DNA of 64,000 nt. Source: Paenibacillus periandrae. Its GTDB lineage: Bacteria; Bacillota; Bacilli; Paenibacillales; NBRC-103111. How positions within the stretch are numbered: position 1 is the stretch's first letter; the number at the start of each line of letters is the position of its first letter. This document shows, piece after piece, positions 27,718 to 35,567 of this stretch. A model generated the notes under the pieces. That model ran no database searches. It was not told where the DNA came from and worked only from the letters and a program-made list of their open reading frames with translations. The position numbers and the translations under genes are program-made. The stretch is from assembly GCF_022458865.1 (NCBI RefSeq), contig NZ_JAJNMU010000006.1, positions 124,001 to 188,000 of the forward strand, given 5' to 3'.

Positions 27718-28443
27718 TTACCACGGTAATTCTTTACCGGTATCCGCTTCTACATAAATCGGCTGCTCACGCTGGATATCCTTAAGCGCTTCAATCCGGT
27801 TCCGGATATGTACGGCTGCTTCCTCCGGCGTATGTCTCCCTTTGTCGCTCCAGGCACCGTGCATGAAGGTTTTCACCCAGCCTGGATGCAGCAATAGAAC
27901 ACGCCCGCCTTGCTTGCGAATGGTGTTATGAATCAGGGAGGAGCCCATATTCAATGCCGTCTTGGCCATGCAGTATCCGAACCACGCTTCACGCTGATTG
28001 TTCCCGATGCTGCCTGCCTCCGAGGAAATATTGACGATCAGCTTCCCACCATTCATAATCGGGCCAATCAAGGCGTTCGACAAGCGAATCGCGCCAACTG
28101 CCGTAATATTGTACACTCGCTGGACTTCATCGAAGTCAATAGTGTCCTCTACAGTAGCCTGCGTATCACCGAGTATCGCCGCATTATTGATCAGCAGATC
28201 AAGCTTGTCGGTCTTACTCTCAATGAATGCAGCGGCCTCCCTTACGCTCTGGTCACTGCCTACATCCAACGTAAAGATGTGCAGCTGCTGTGGAAAATGT
28301 CCCTGAAGCTCCTTCAACTGTTCATTGTTCGGCACGATGCCACCCGCAAATACCGTATAGCCCGCAATCAGCAATTGGTGGGTTAATGCCAGCCCAATCC
28401 CTCTATCGGTACCCGATATGCAAACTGTCTTGGTGCTCGTCAT
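27718..28443 (-). CDS. SDR-family oxidoreductase of the ThuA locus
   Basis: 241 residues of the short-chain dehydrogenase fold: the glycine loop reads SGTDRGIG, followed by NNAAIL, a serine strand ISSEAG and the catalytic pair in YCMAK. The start codon overlaps the ThuA stop (ATGA), with GGAGC upstream, so the two are co-translated. It is last in the LplB-YtcP-LplA-ThuA-SDR run. The substrate is probably a sugar or keto-sugar made from the imported glycoside (inference from context only). Confidence 0.82.
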   Translation of the reverse strand: MTSTKTVCISGTDRGIGLALTHQLLIAGYTVFAGGIVPNNEQLKELQGHFPQQLHIFTLDVGSDQSVREAAAFIESKTDKLDLLINNAAILGDTQATVEDTIDFDEVQRVYNITAVGAIRLSNALIGPIMNGGKLIVNISSEAGSIGNNQREAWFGYCMAKTALNMGSSLIHNTIRKQGGRVLLLHPGWVKTFMHGAWSDKGRHTPEEAAVHIRNRIEALKDIQREQPIYVEADTGKELPW

Positions 28444-29150
28444 GATTGCTGCTCCTTTTCGGTTACCCAGACTACGGACCGCCTCAGTATTTCCCTCACC
28501 TCAGGCACAAGGTAAGCATTACGATCATGTCCAAGCAACGTTTGATATACTCTTGAGTTGCGATATTCACTTACCCAGGCAAGTGGTTCTTCCTTACCCG
28601 TGATCTTCGAATGTGCAGCATATAACGGATGGATATCCACGTCGCCCTCTTGATCAAAATATAGTTCATCCGTAATGGTAAAAGACGCAATCCCCTCTGT
28701 GATCGGATGGGTATTGTCCGTTATAAACACTTCAAACTCGCCATATTTGTCATGCCTGCTCTTGCCATGATGGTTCCATGCCCGGGGCACGATGCGGTGA
28801 TATTCCGGCCAATCCGACTGTCCGGCCTCCGGCAGGGAAAAATGAAACGCGCCGTTGGCAAAATGCAGAATGACAATCCCGCCGCCTCGTTCGCCAAATT
28901 TAATGACATTAGTCTTGGCTTGCTCGCTCAGCTCGGTCGGGTCCTGCCAATTGCAGTAATTGAAAGCAATGACGTCAAAAGCAAGCAAACTTTCCTCCGC
29001 CAGACTTTCGATATCATAAGACACCGTCACATGAATCGCTCCATTTTCCTCCAGCGCTTCCTTGATAAGTGGCGTTGTTTCCTCCCAATTATGCCATTTG
29101 TGCTGGTCATTCCCTGAAATCAGCAGTACGTTAATGTGTTTACTTGTCAT
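28440..29150 (-). CDS. ThuA-domain protein
   Basis: 236 residues of the ThuA (trehalose-utilization) family, a glutamine-amidotransferase-like fold. Conserved parts include VLLISGNDQHKWHNWEETT at the N-terminus, GGGIVILHFANGAFH and the aromatic NYCNWQDPTEL. In rhizobia ThuA works with the dehydrogenase ThuB on 3-keto-trehalose and related disaccharides. Here it lies after the ABC importer genes and before an SDR, with a Gfo/Idh/MocA gene nearby, so a role in 3-keto-glycoside breakdown is reasonable but unproven. GAGGAGAGGG precedes the ATG. Confidence 0.82.
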   Translation of the reverse strand: MTSKHINVLLISGNDQHKWHNWEETTPLIKEALEENGAIHVTVSYDIESLAEESLLAFDVIAFNYCNWQDPTELSEQAKTNVIKFGERGGGIVILHFANGAFHFSLPEAGQSDWPEYHRIVPRAWNHHGKSRHDKYGEFEVFITDNTHPITEGIASFTITDELYFDQEGDVDIHPLYAAHSKITGKEEPLAWVSEYRNSRVYQTLLGHDRNAYLVPEVREILRRSVVWVTEKEQQS

Positions 29151-29199
29151 TGTTCCCTCTCCTCACACCCAGATATGACCGAGCTGATTGCAGCATACA

Positions 29200-29221
29200 A
29201 GAGGGGCATCGCTGCCCCTCT
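29200..29221 (-). terminator. Intercistronic hairpin after the second binding-protein gene
   Basis: AGAGGGGCA (29200-29208) pairs perfectly with TGCCCCTCT (29213-29221) around TCGC. It lies 15 nt past the binding-protein stop and before ThuA. There is no U-run on the minus strand, so mRNA stabilisation or partial termination is likelier than full stop. The placement mirrors the hairpin at 11053-11100. Confidence 0.65.
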
Positions 29222-29235
29222 CTGTTTCGATCCGG

Positions 29236-30768
29236 TTATTTTTTGATTTTTGCGTATTGTGCGCTGTATTCCTCGATAACCTTGTCGCCACCTGCTTTTT
29301 TCCATTGCTCAATCGCTTGCTTCCAGCCAGCTTCATCCAGCTTGCCCAATACAAACTTGGTACGGGCATCATCGATGATCGGCTTCAATTCATTGCCCTT
29401 GGTCGTCTGTGTATCCGATACAAGCGGATTGGTCGGATTGTTAATAGCGATAGCTTCGTTGTCTGTAATCATTTTACCATATTTCTCCATGAGAGGTGTT
29501 TCTTTACCCGTTGTTTTCGCCGAATATTTGGCTACCTGCAATTGAAGCAAGCTGGAGCCAATCTCCGTGTCAAACAGCTTCTGATCCGTGAAGGTTGGCT
29601 TATTGTCCTCCATTTTATAGTGTCTTCCCTCGATACCCCATCCGAGTAAGTCCAGCATTTTCTGATCAGACAGCTTATCAAAGAATCCCAGGATCTGCTT
29701 CAGCTCGGCTTCTGTTTTTACGCTGGATTTAGGGAACATAAACACGCTGTTGTAGCCTTGTCCGGCTGGTGTTCTTTCACCCAGTGGCCCTTTAATCCGG
29801 CTGACCACATCCACATCAGCACCAGGGAACGACTTGGTCAGGGATGCTTGATAATTCGGCGCATCCAGCATGCTGGAGATGACCGCCCCTGCCTTGCCCT
29901 GGTTAATATCATCCTTCTTCTGCTGATTGTTCAGTACAGGGAAATCCTGCTTGATCAGCTTCTCGTCGTACAGCTTTTTGTAAAATTTCATCGCTTCAAA
30001 ATAAGCAGGCGACATGAAATCCGGGCTCAGCTTGCCGTCCTTGGCTTCCCAACCGTTGGGTGCGCCCATATATGAGGCGACTACCGCGAAGCCATCCATC
30101 GTTTTCTCATCGGTCAGTCCTACGGTATCTGCTTTTCCATTTTTGTCAGGATCGTCAAGTGTAAAGGCTTTCAGCACATTGTATAATTCGTCAATCGTTT
30201 TGGGCTCGCTCAGTCCGACGTTTTTCAACCAGTCACTGCGGAAAATAATGCCGCTCGGCGCAAGGTCACGTGCCCGGAATACGCCGTAAATTTTGCCGTC
30301 CACACTGATGTTATCGAACACGGACTTATTCATTTTGGATAGATTCGGGTAATCCTTCAGGTACGGTCCTACCTCCCAGAAGACGCCCGAACGGACGGCA
30401 GCCAGGATGTTGGAATCCTTATTATTTTGAACGAGCAGTGCCTTGGGCAGCTCACCGGAAGCAATCGTAACATTAACCTTTTCTTTATAAGAGGAATTCG
30501 GCACCCAGGAAATATCCAGCTTGGTGTTGGTATATTCCTCGATTTTCTTTTGCGCCTCGCTGTCAGCTTTGGGCGGCTCGGAATACATAAGCGTCATGAT
30601 GCTGAGCTTTAGCGGTCCTTTGTTTTCTACGGCCGCATTATTGCTGGCGGGACTGGCCGCAGGAGCCTTGCCGCTGTCACTGCCGCAGCCTGCAAGCATG
30701 GCCGCAGCTCCTACCATAATACCCATTGTGGCGATGCCTGCTTTGTTTATACCGTTACGTCTTTTCAT
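29236..30768 (-). CDS. Extracellular sugar-binding lipoprotein (LplA type)
   Basis: 510 residues. The signal peptide ends in MLAGC, which gives the lipid-modified cysteine near residue 28, followed by a Ser/Asn/Ala linker and a family-1-like binding fold. It is homologous to the binding protein at 11.1-12.6 kb: both share LYNVLKAFT/LYNMFKAFT blocks followed by DDPDKNG-like text and the LGFFDKLSD/LGFIDKLSD region. GGGGAGG lies 10 nt before the ATG. It delivers its sugar to the two permeases encoded just upstream. Ligand unknown; ThuA and Gfo neighbours suggest a glycoside or disaccharide. Confidence 0.87.
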   Translation of the reverse strand: MKRRNGINKAGIATMGIMVGAAAMLAGCGSDSGKAPAASPASNNAAVENKGPLKLSIMTLMYSEPPKADSEAQKKIEEYTNTKLDISWVPNSSYKEKVNVTIASGELPKALLVQNNKDSNILAAVRSGVFWEVGPYLKDYPNLSKMNKSVFDNISVDGKIYGVFRARDLAPSGIIFRSDWLKNVGLSEPKTIDELYNVLKAFTLDDPDKNGKADTVGLTDEKTMDGFAVVASYMGAPNGWEAKDGKLSPDFMSPAYFEAMKFYKKLYDEKLIKQDFPVLNNQQKKDDINQGKAGAVISSMLDAPNYQASLTKSFPGADVDVVSRIKGPLGERTPAGQGYNSVFMFPKSSVKTEAELKQILGFFDKLSDQKMLDLLGWGIEGRHYKMEDNKPTFTDQKLFDTEIGSSLLQLQVAKYSAKTTGKETPLMEKYGKMITDNEAIAINNPTNPLVSDTQTTKGNELKPIIDDARTKFVLGKLDEAGWKQAIEQWKKAGGDKVIEEYSAQYAKIKK

Positions 30769-30836
30769 TGTGAATGTGCCTCCCCTAATCTAATTGTATG
30801 TGAACGTGTCCCGAACATCAATTGTCCGAATCCGTT

Positions 30837-31715
30837 TCAACCTTTTACGGAACCAAGCAGTACCCCTTTGGCAAAATGCTTCTGTAAAAAAGGATACACG
30901 AGCAAAATCGGTACGGTTGAGATGACAATAACGGCCATCTTGATAATTTGCGGCGGCAGCGCTACAAAGTTCTGATCGAACTGGGTCGAGTCGCCAATTC
31001 CGCCCTGGGACAAGATCACAATTTGCCGCAGCCATACCTGAATAGGCCACATTTTCGAATTGTTAATGTACAGAATCGCACTGAAAAAGGTATTCCAATG
31101 GCCTACCGCATAAAATAAGGCAAACGTCGCCAGCACCGGCGCTGACAAAGGAAGCACGATACGCACCAATATACCCGGATCGCTGCAGCCGTCAATCTTT
31201 GCCGCTTCCTCCAAACCATCCGGAAGTTGCCGGAAAAAACTGACGATCACGATTAGATTGAAGGCACTGATCGCATTCGGAATCAGCAAAGCCCAGTAGG
31301 TGTTCAATAGTCCCATCGCTTTCACTACGATAAAGGTAGGTAAAATACCGCCATTAAACAGCATGGTGAATACAATCAGCATCATGAACAGCTTTCTACC
31401 GTCGAAATCCTGTCTGGATAACGGATAAGCCAGCAGCGAGGTGAAGATGAGATTGATCAGCGTACCTGCCACGGTAATGCCTATGGTCACGAACAGACTG
31501 CGAACAATCGTATCCGTGGAGAAAATGTAACGGTATCCCTCCAGCGAGAAGGTCGTCGGGAAGAGGATAAAGCCACGACGAAGCACCTCTTCCGGCTCTG
31601 CAAAGGAAACCGACACAATGTAAATAAACGGGATTATCGTAATCAAAGCGAATGCGAATAAAAAAGTATAATTAAAGCCGTCAAAAATACGGCTGCCCAA
31701 GCCTTTATTAACCAT
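30837..31715 (-). CDS. Carbohydrate ABC transporter permease, YtcP type
   Basis: 292 residues, about six membrane segments (FALITIIPFIYIVSVSF near the start, VIVISTVPILLVYPFLQKHF near the end), with ATPase-contact loop DGLEEAAKIDGCSDPGILVR and the family ending FAKGVLLGSVKG. AAAGGG lies about 10 nt before the ATG. It is the middle gene of an LplB-YtcP-LplA run and a paralog of the permease at 3.1-4.0 kb. The ATPase must be supplied from elsewhere in the genome. Confidence 0.87.
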   Translation of the reverse strand: MVNKGLGSRIFDGFNYTFLFAFALITIIPFIYIVSVSFAEPEEVLRRGFILFPTTFSLEGYRYIFSTDTIVRSLFVTIGITVAGTLINLIFTSLLAYPLSRQDFDGRKLFMMLIVFTMLFNGGILPTFIVVKAMGLLNTYWALLIPNAISAFNLIVIVSFFRQLPDGLEEAAKIDGCSDPGILVRIVLPLSAPVLATFALFYAVGHWNTFFSAILYINNSKMWPIQVWLRQIVILSQGGIGDSTQFDQNFVALPPQIIKMAVIVISTVPILLVYPFLQKHFAKGVLLGSVKG

Positions 31716-31732
31716 CCTGCACCGTCCCTTTC

Positions 31733-32686
31733 TTAATACAGGCCGCTTTCACCGAATTTTTTGGCCATTCGATTAGCGCCCACTACAAGCACCAGCCCGA
31801 TCAGCGATTTGAACAAACCGACTGTTGTGCTGTAGCTGAATTGTCCTTGCTGAATGCCGACATTATAGACATACGTATCGAATACTTCGCCAACCTCGCG
31901 GTTCATCGAATTAAGCATCAGGAAGATTTGTTCAAATCCGGTATCCAGGAAAGATCCAAGCCGCAGAATGAACAAAATAACAATAACGCCGCGGATCGCT
32001 GGAAGTGTAATATGCCACAGCCGTCTGAATCGTCCGGCCCCATCAATCGTTGCCGCCTCATACAGCTGAGGGTCAACGCCTGCCAATGCTGCCAGGAAAA
32101 TAATCGTTCCCCAGCCGGTTTCCTTCCATACAACCTGCGATACGATCATCGTTCGGAACCAATCACTGGAAATTAGAAAATCGATTTTGGAAAATCCCAG
32201 TGCTACCAGCATGTCATTGACAATTCCGCCCTCGGTTGTGAAGAAGATATACGAGATCCCGACAACCACAACCCACGATACAAAATGCGGAATGTACACA
32301 ATGGTTTGAATCGTACGCTTGAACGCTTCCATGCGAATTTCATTCAATAATAATGCCAGTACAATCGGCAGTGGAAAAAAGAACACCAAATTGTAAATAG
32401 CTAATATTAGCGTGTTCTGGAACAGCATACCGAAGGAAGCATCAAAGAAAAAACGTTCAAAATGCTTAAGTCCGACCCAATTGCTATTCATCATGCCAAG
32501 AGCTGGCTGATAGTCCTGAAAGGCAATGAGCAACCCCCACATCGGAAAATAGCGAAAAATAATAAAGAAGAGCATACCCGGGAGTGCCATCAGATACAGC
32601 CACCTGTTTTTCATCAGACGTTGTAATCTTCGGCGGGCTTTGCTCCGGTTGGCCGTTTGTGCCGGCACAGAAGTTAGTTCCACCAA
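31733..32686 (-). CDS. Carbohydrate ABC transporter permease, LplB type
   Basis: 317 residues, six membrane segments, the LplB opening NRWLYLMALPGMLFFIIFRY and loop LYEAATIDGAGRFRRLWHIT. It is first in the ABC run and 17 nt before the YtcP gene. Start is taken as GTG 32686: AAGGAGG lies 10 nt upstream. An ATG just before it (32690) is in another frame and opens only a short overlapping frame, which may lower initiation here. Paralog of the protein encoded at 3982-4893. Confidence 0.83.
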   Translation of the reverse strand: MVELTSVPAQTANRSKARRRLQRLMKNRWLYLMALPGMLFFIIFRYFPMWGLLIAFQDYQPALGMMNSNWVGLKHFERFFFDASFGMLFQNTLILAIYNLVFFFPLPIVLALLLNEIRMEAFKRTIQTIVYIPHFVSWVVVVGISYIFFTTEGGIVNDMLVALGFSKIDFLISSDWFRTMIVSQVVWKETGWGTIIFLAALAGVDPQLYEAATIDGAGRFRRLWHITLPAIRGVIVILFILRLGSFLDTGFEQIFLMLNSMNREVGEVFDTYVYNVGIQQGQFSYSTTVGLFKSLIGLVLVVGANRMAKKFGESGLY

Positions 32687-32943
32687 TCATCGTCCTCCTT
32701 CATTCCTGTTGATAGCGTCAGCATACCAAGGACTCCGAATTGCGCTCAATAATCAACAGCGCTCCAATTGCTCTTTCCCAGTGATATCAAGGGTTTAGCT
32801 GCGATTCAGCATGGATAATAATCACTTGCGTCCCTTATCTGTAATCATTGAAAGCAGACCCGCAAACCCAACATCATTGTGCACGAAATGTCGGATGGAC
32901 GTTTTCGATTTCTGCTATTGTATGAATCAAGGAGGTCAATTAA

Positions 32944-33819
32944 ATGGATTTGCTTAAGAACATGAATAAAGCGATAACGTACATGGAGGAAAATCTTACG
33001 AGTGAGATTGATTTTAAAGAAGCAGCAAGACAGGCTTACTGCTCCGAATACCATTTTAAAAGAATGTTTTCCTTTCTCTCAGGCATCACGTTATCGGAAT
33101 ACATCCGACGCAGACGCCTTACTTTGGCAGCATTTGAGTTGAAGGACAGCAGCGTAAAGGTCATTGACATCGCAATAAAATACGGTTACGGCTCTCCCGA
33201 TTCGTTTGCAAGAGCTTTTCATCATTTGCATGGGATTACACCGTCAGAAGCCAGAAATAGTGGCCATTCTCTGAAAGCCTACCCGCCTATGACCTTCCAG
33301 CTAACCATTAAAGGAGGAATTGAAATGAATTATAGAATTGAGGATAAAGAAGCATTTCGCATTGTTGGTATTAAGAAAAGAGTTCCGATCATATTTAACG
33401 GGGTTAATCCGGAGATTGCCTCGATGTGGAAAAGCTTAGATGCTGAGACGATCCAGAACCTTAAAAGCCTTTCCAATGTTGAGCCTATAGGACTTCTTAG
33501 TGCATCGACAAACTTTTCAGAAGGCAGGATGGAGGAAAAAGGGGAGCTTGATCACTATATTGGTGCAGCAACAACCAAGGCGTGTCCGGATAATCTCACA
33601 CAGCTCGAGGTCCCTGCCTCAGCATGGGCAGTATTTGAAGCCATCGGACCCTTTCCTGATACATTGCAAAATGTGTGGGGACGTATTTATTCCGAATGGT
33701 TTCCATCCTCCAGCTATGAACAAATAGAAGGTCCGGAAATGCTGTGGAATGCAGACAAGGATGTAACCTCACCCACTTTTAAAAGTGAGATATGGATACC
33801 GATTATGAAAAAGAAATGA
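32944..33819 (+). CDS. AraC-type regulator with GyrI-like ligand domain
   Basis: 291 residues. An N-terminal AraC DNA-binding domain (about 8-105, with [20 protein letters not shown] and [20 protein letters not shown]) is followed by a GyrI/SbmC-like small-molecule domain (about 125-290) of the type seen in Rob and multidrug sensors. GGAGG lies 8 nt before the ATG. It is divergent from the second ABC operon across 257 nt, but its domain layout suggests sensing of toxic or amphipathic compounds rather than sugars. A paralog is encoded at 59199-60107. Confidence 0.85.
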   Translation: MDLLKNMNKAITYMEENLTSEIDFKEAARQAYCSEYHFKRMFSFLSGITLSEYIRRRRLTLAAFELKDSSVKVIDIAIKYGYGSPDSFARAFHHLHGITPSEARNSGHSLKAYPPMTFQLTIKGGIEMNYRIEDKEAFRIVGIKKRVPIIFNGVNPEIASMWKSLDAETIQNLKSLSNVEPIGLLSASTNFSEGRMEEKGELDHYIGAATTKACPDNLTQLEVPASAWAVFEAIGPFPDTLQNVWGRIYSEWFPSSSYEQIEGPEMLWNADKDVTSPTFKSEIWIPIMKKK

Positions 33820-33843
33820 ATCCAACGGAGAAAGTAACAGTTG

Positions 33844-33896
33844 TGCGGCAGGAAGATCACTCTGGATTTAATGGATCCAGGGATCATCCTGCCGCA
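33844..33896. terminator. Hairpin between convergent genes
   Basis: TGCGGCAGGA (33844-33853) pairs with TCCTGCCGCA (33887-33896), and further imperfect pairing (GATCA, TGGAT) brings the stem to roughly 24 bp. It lies between the AraC-GyrI and methyltransferase genes, whose 3' ends face each other. No T-run follows, so termination efficiency is uncertain. Confidence 0.6.
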
Positions 33897-33929
33897 TCTG
33901 ATAATCGGTCATTGGAGGCTAGCGCCCAC

Positions 33930-35567
33930 CTACAATAGATCCAGAAGCGCCGAAGCCCCTTCATGATCAGGGTCCAAGGCTACTGCTCTATGGGCATAGT
34001 TTCTTGCAGCAGCTTCTTTGCCGACCTCATAATAGCAAAGCGCCATTGTGTATAGGATATGAGAATCTGCATCATCTACATAACGTGACCGTTCAAAGAA
34101 GAGCAGCGCATCCTCGAACAAATCCATTTGAACCAGCAGCCTCCCGCAAGCTAAAGCTAAATCCGGTTTCTCTTCCATAGGGTAGTGGCTCTTCCACATC
34201 GTATGCAGCCCATGACAAATATCTTTCATTGCATGCTCGCTACATACGGGCAGCAGCTCCTCGATGCGCTCAGCGCTATGAAGGAACAACTGAGCATCGT
34301 AACCACTTAATCTCCAAAAGGCATGCAGCTGCGGCAGCTCCATGACAGAGGGTTGCTCCTCAAACCAGGCTTTGAGACTAAAAAAATCATCCGGGCCAAA
34401 GCGATCTACAAACCGCCGATATGCGAGACGGGTATGGGCATAAATGACCGGTTCCTGCAGCATAAGGATGCAGCCCACATTTAAATTGTTATATTGATGC
34501 GTCGTGAATAAGGTTAACGCACCCTTGTGCTCACAAACATATTGAATAGCATGGTAGTTGGCCTCCAAAGAGAAGCTTCCGTGATGAATCAGCTTGGGAG
34601 GTTCGGCGAATTCCCAGCTTTCCAATCGATGGTCTCCCTTATCTGCGGTGAGCAGACAAAAGCCTGCTTGCGACAACTGACCAAGACGTTCCAAGCAGAT
34701 CAATCCCACGACCGGAAGCAGAACGTGCGAATCCTCCAGCTTGTCCGTGTACAGCTCGATAAGGCTGCGGTAAGGGTACGATTCCTGTTCGTATTCAGCC
34801 GCTCTGCGATAATGGTACTCAGGGATGATGGTCTCCAGCACATCCGATGGACTCCGCTTGGTGGCTTCATCCGCGACATGCAGCGAAACGTCGCATTCAA
34901 ATATGCGGCCCTCATCCACATACAGCAGTTCCTGCGGGATACTGTCAAAAAAATAATTCGCGATAATCAGCAGCGGCTGCTCCACTTCAGCAGGTCCTAT
35001 ACGCTCGCCCGATTGCGTCAAATGCAGCTCTGTTCCCGTCACCGCATCGAATTGTGCAAAATCCAATATCCCTTGCTCGACATAGGGAACCAAGCTCTCG
35101 TGCTGCTGCCAATACGAAATATTGCGGATAGCTAAGTCCGTCATCACATAGCGAAAAGGAGGCAGCGGGAGGCCTGCATAATCCTTAAGCTCACATAACT
35201 CCTTCAGAACCTGACAGGCTAATCGACCTGAGCCTGCTCCAAGCTCCACAATCATAACCGGTTCAGTTATATGGCCTAATCTGGCTCTATCCTGAAGAAA
35301 TCCGAAGATGATTTCCGCATACGCAGTTGCAATCATCGGATTACTCGTAATGTACTGCGGAACTTCTTCACTTTGCCAGGCACGAATTCCTTGTTCCTCA
35401 TAATAAGCTCGCTGCAGCTCCCAAATAGGTGCTTCACTGAAACGATATGTAGACGGTTCGTTATGGTTCATGCGTGATAACCTGCTTTGCATAATGGATT
35501 TAAACACAGCATAAAGGAGCTCCCGGTATTCATAACCTGGCTCCTTTATAATTCCTTTACAGCTCAC
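33930..35567 (-). CDS. MidA-like SAM-dependent methyltransferase with C-terminal TPR-like region
   Basis: 545 residues. The N-terminal half has the SAM-binding motif VELGAGSGRLACQVLKEL near residue 108 and NYFFDSIPQE, as in the MidA/NDUFAF7 group. The last 90 residues form TPR-like helices (LFEDALLFFERSRYVDDADS, EAAARNYAHRAVALDPDHEG), suggesting a protein substrate or partner. The reading frame overlaps the end of the YesN-type regulator by 11 nt, and GTG 35567 is the only upstream start seen, without a good ribosome site; translational coupling is likely. MidA-type enzymes methylate arginine on partner proteins. The target here is unknown. Confidence 0.7.
   Translation of the reverse strand: MSCKGIIKEPGYEYRELLYAVFKSIMQSRLSRMNHNEPSTYRFSEAPIWELQRAYYEEQGIRAWQSEEVPQYITSNPMIATAYAEIIFGFLQDRARLGHITEPVMIVELGAGSGRLACQVLKELCELKDYAGLPLPPFRYVMTDLAIRNISYWQQHESLVPYVEQGILDFAQFDAVTGTELHLTQSGERIGPAEVEQPLLIIANYFFDSIPQELLYVDEGRIFECDVSLHVADEATKRSPSDVLETIIPEYHYRRAAEYEQESYPYRSLIELYTDKLEDSHVLLPVVGLICLERLGQLSQAGFCLLTADKGDHRLESWEFAEPPKLIHHGSFSLEANYHAIQYVCEHKGALTLFTTHQYNNLNVGCILMLQEPVIYAHTRLAYRRFVDRFGPDDFFSLKAWFEEQPSVMELPQLHAFWRLSGYDAQLFLHSAERIEELLPVCSEHAMKDICHGLHTMWKSHYPMEEKPDLALACGRLLVQMDLFEDALLFFERSRYVDDADSHILYTMALCYYEVGKEAAARNYAHRAVALDPDHEGASALLDLL

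Noticed and set aside
32484..32690. Frame starting at the ATG just before the LplB GTG start
   Set aside because: It is out of frame with the clearly conserved permease and has no protein-like character.
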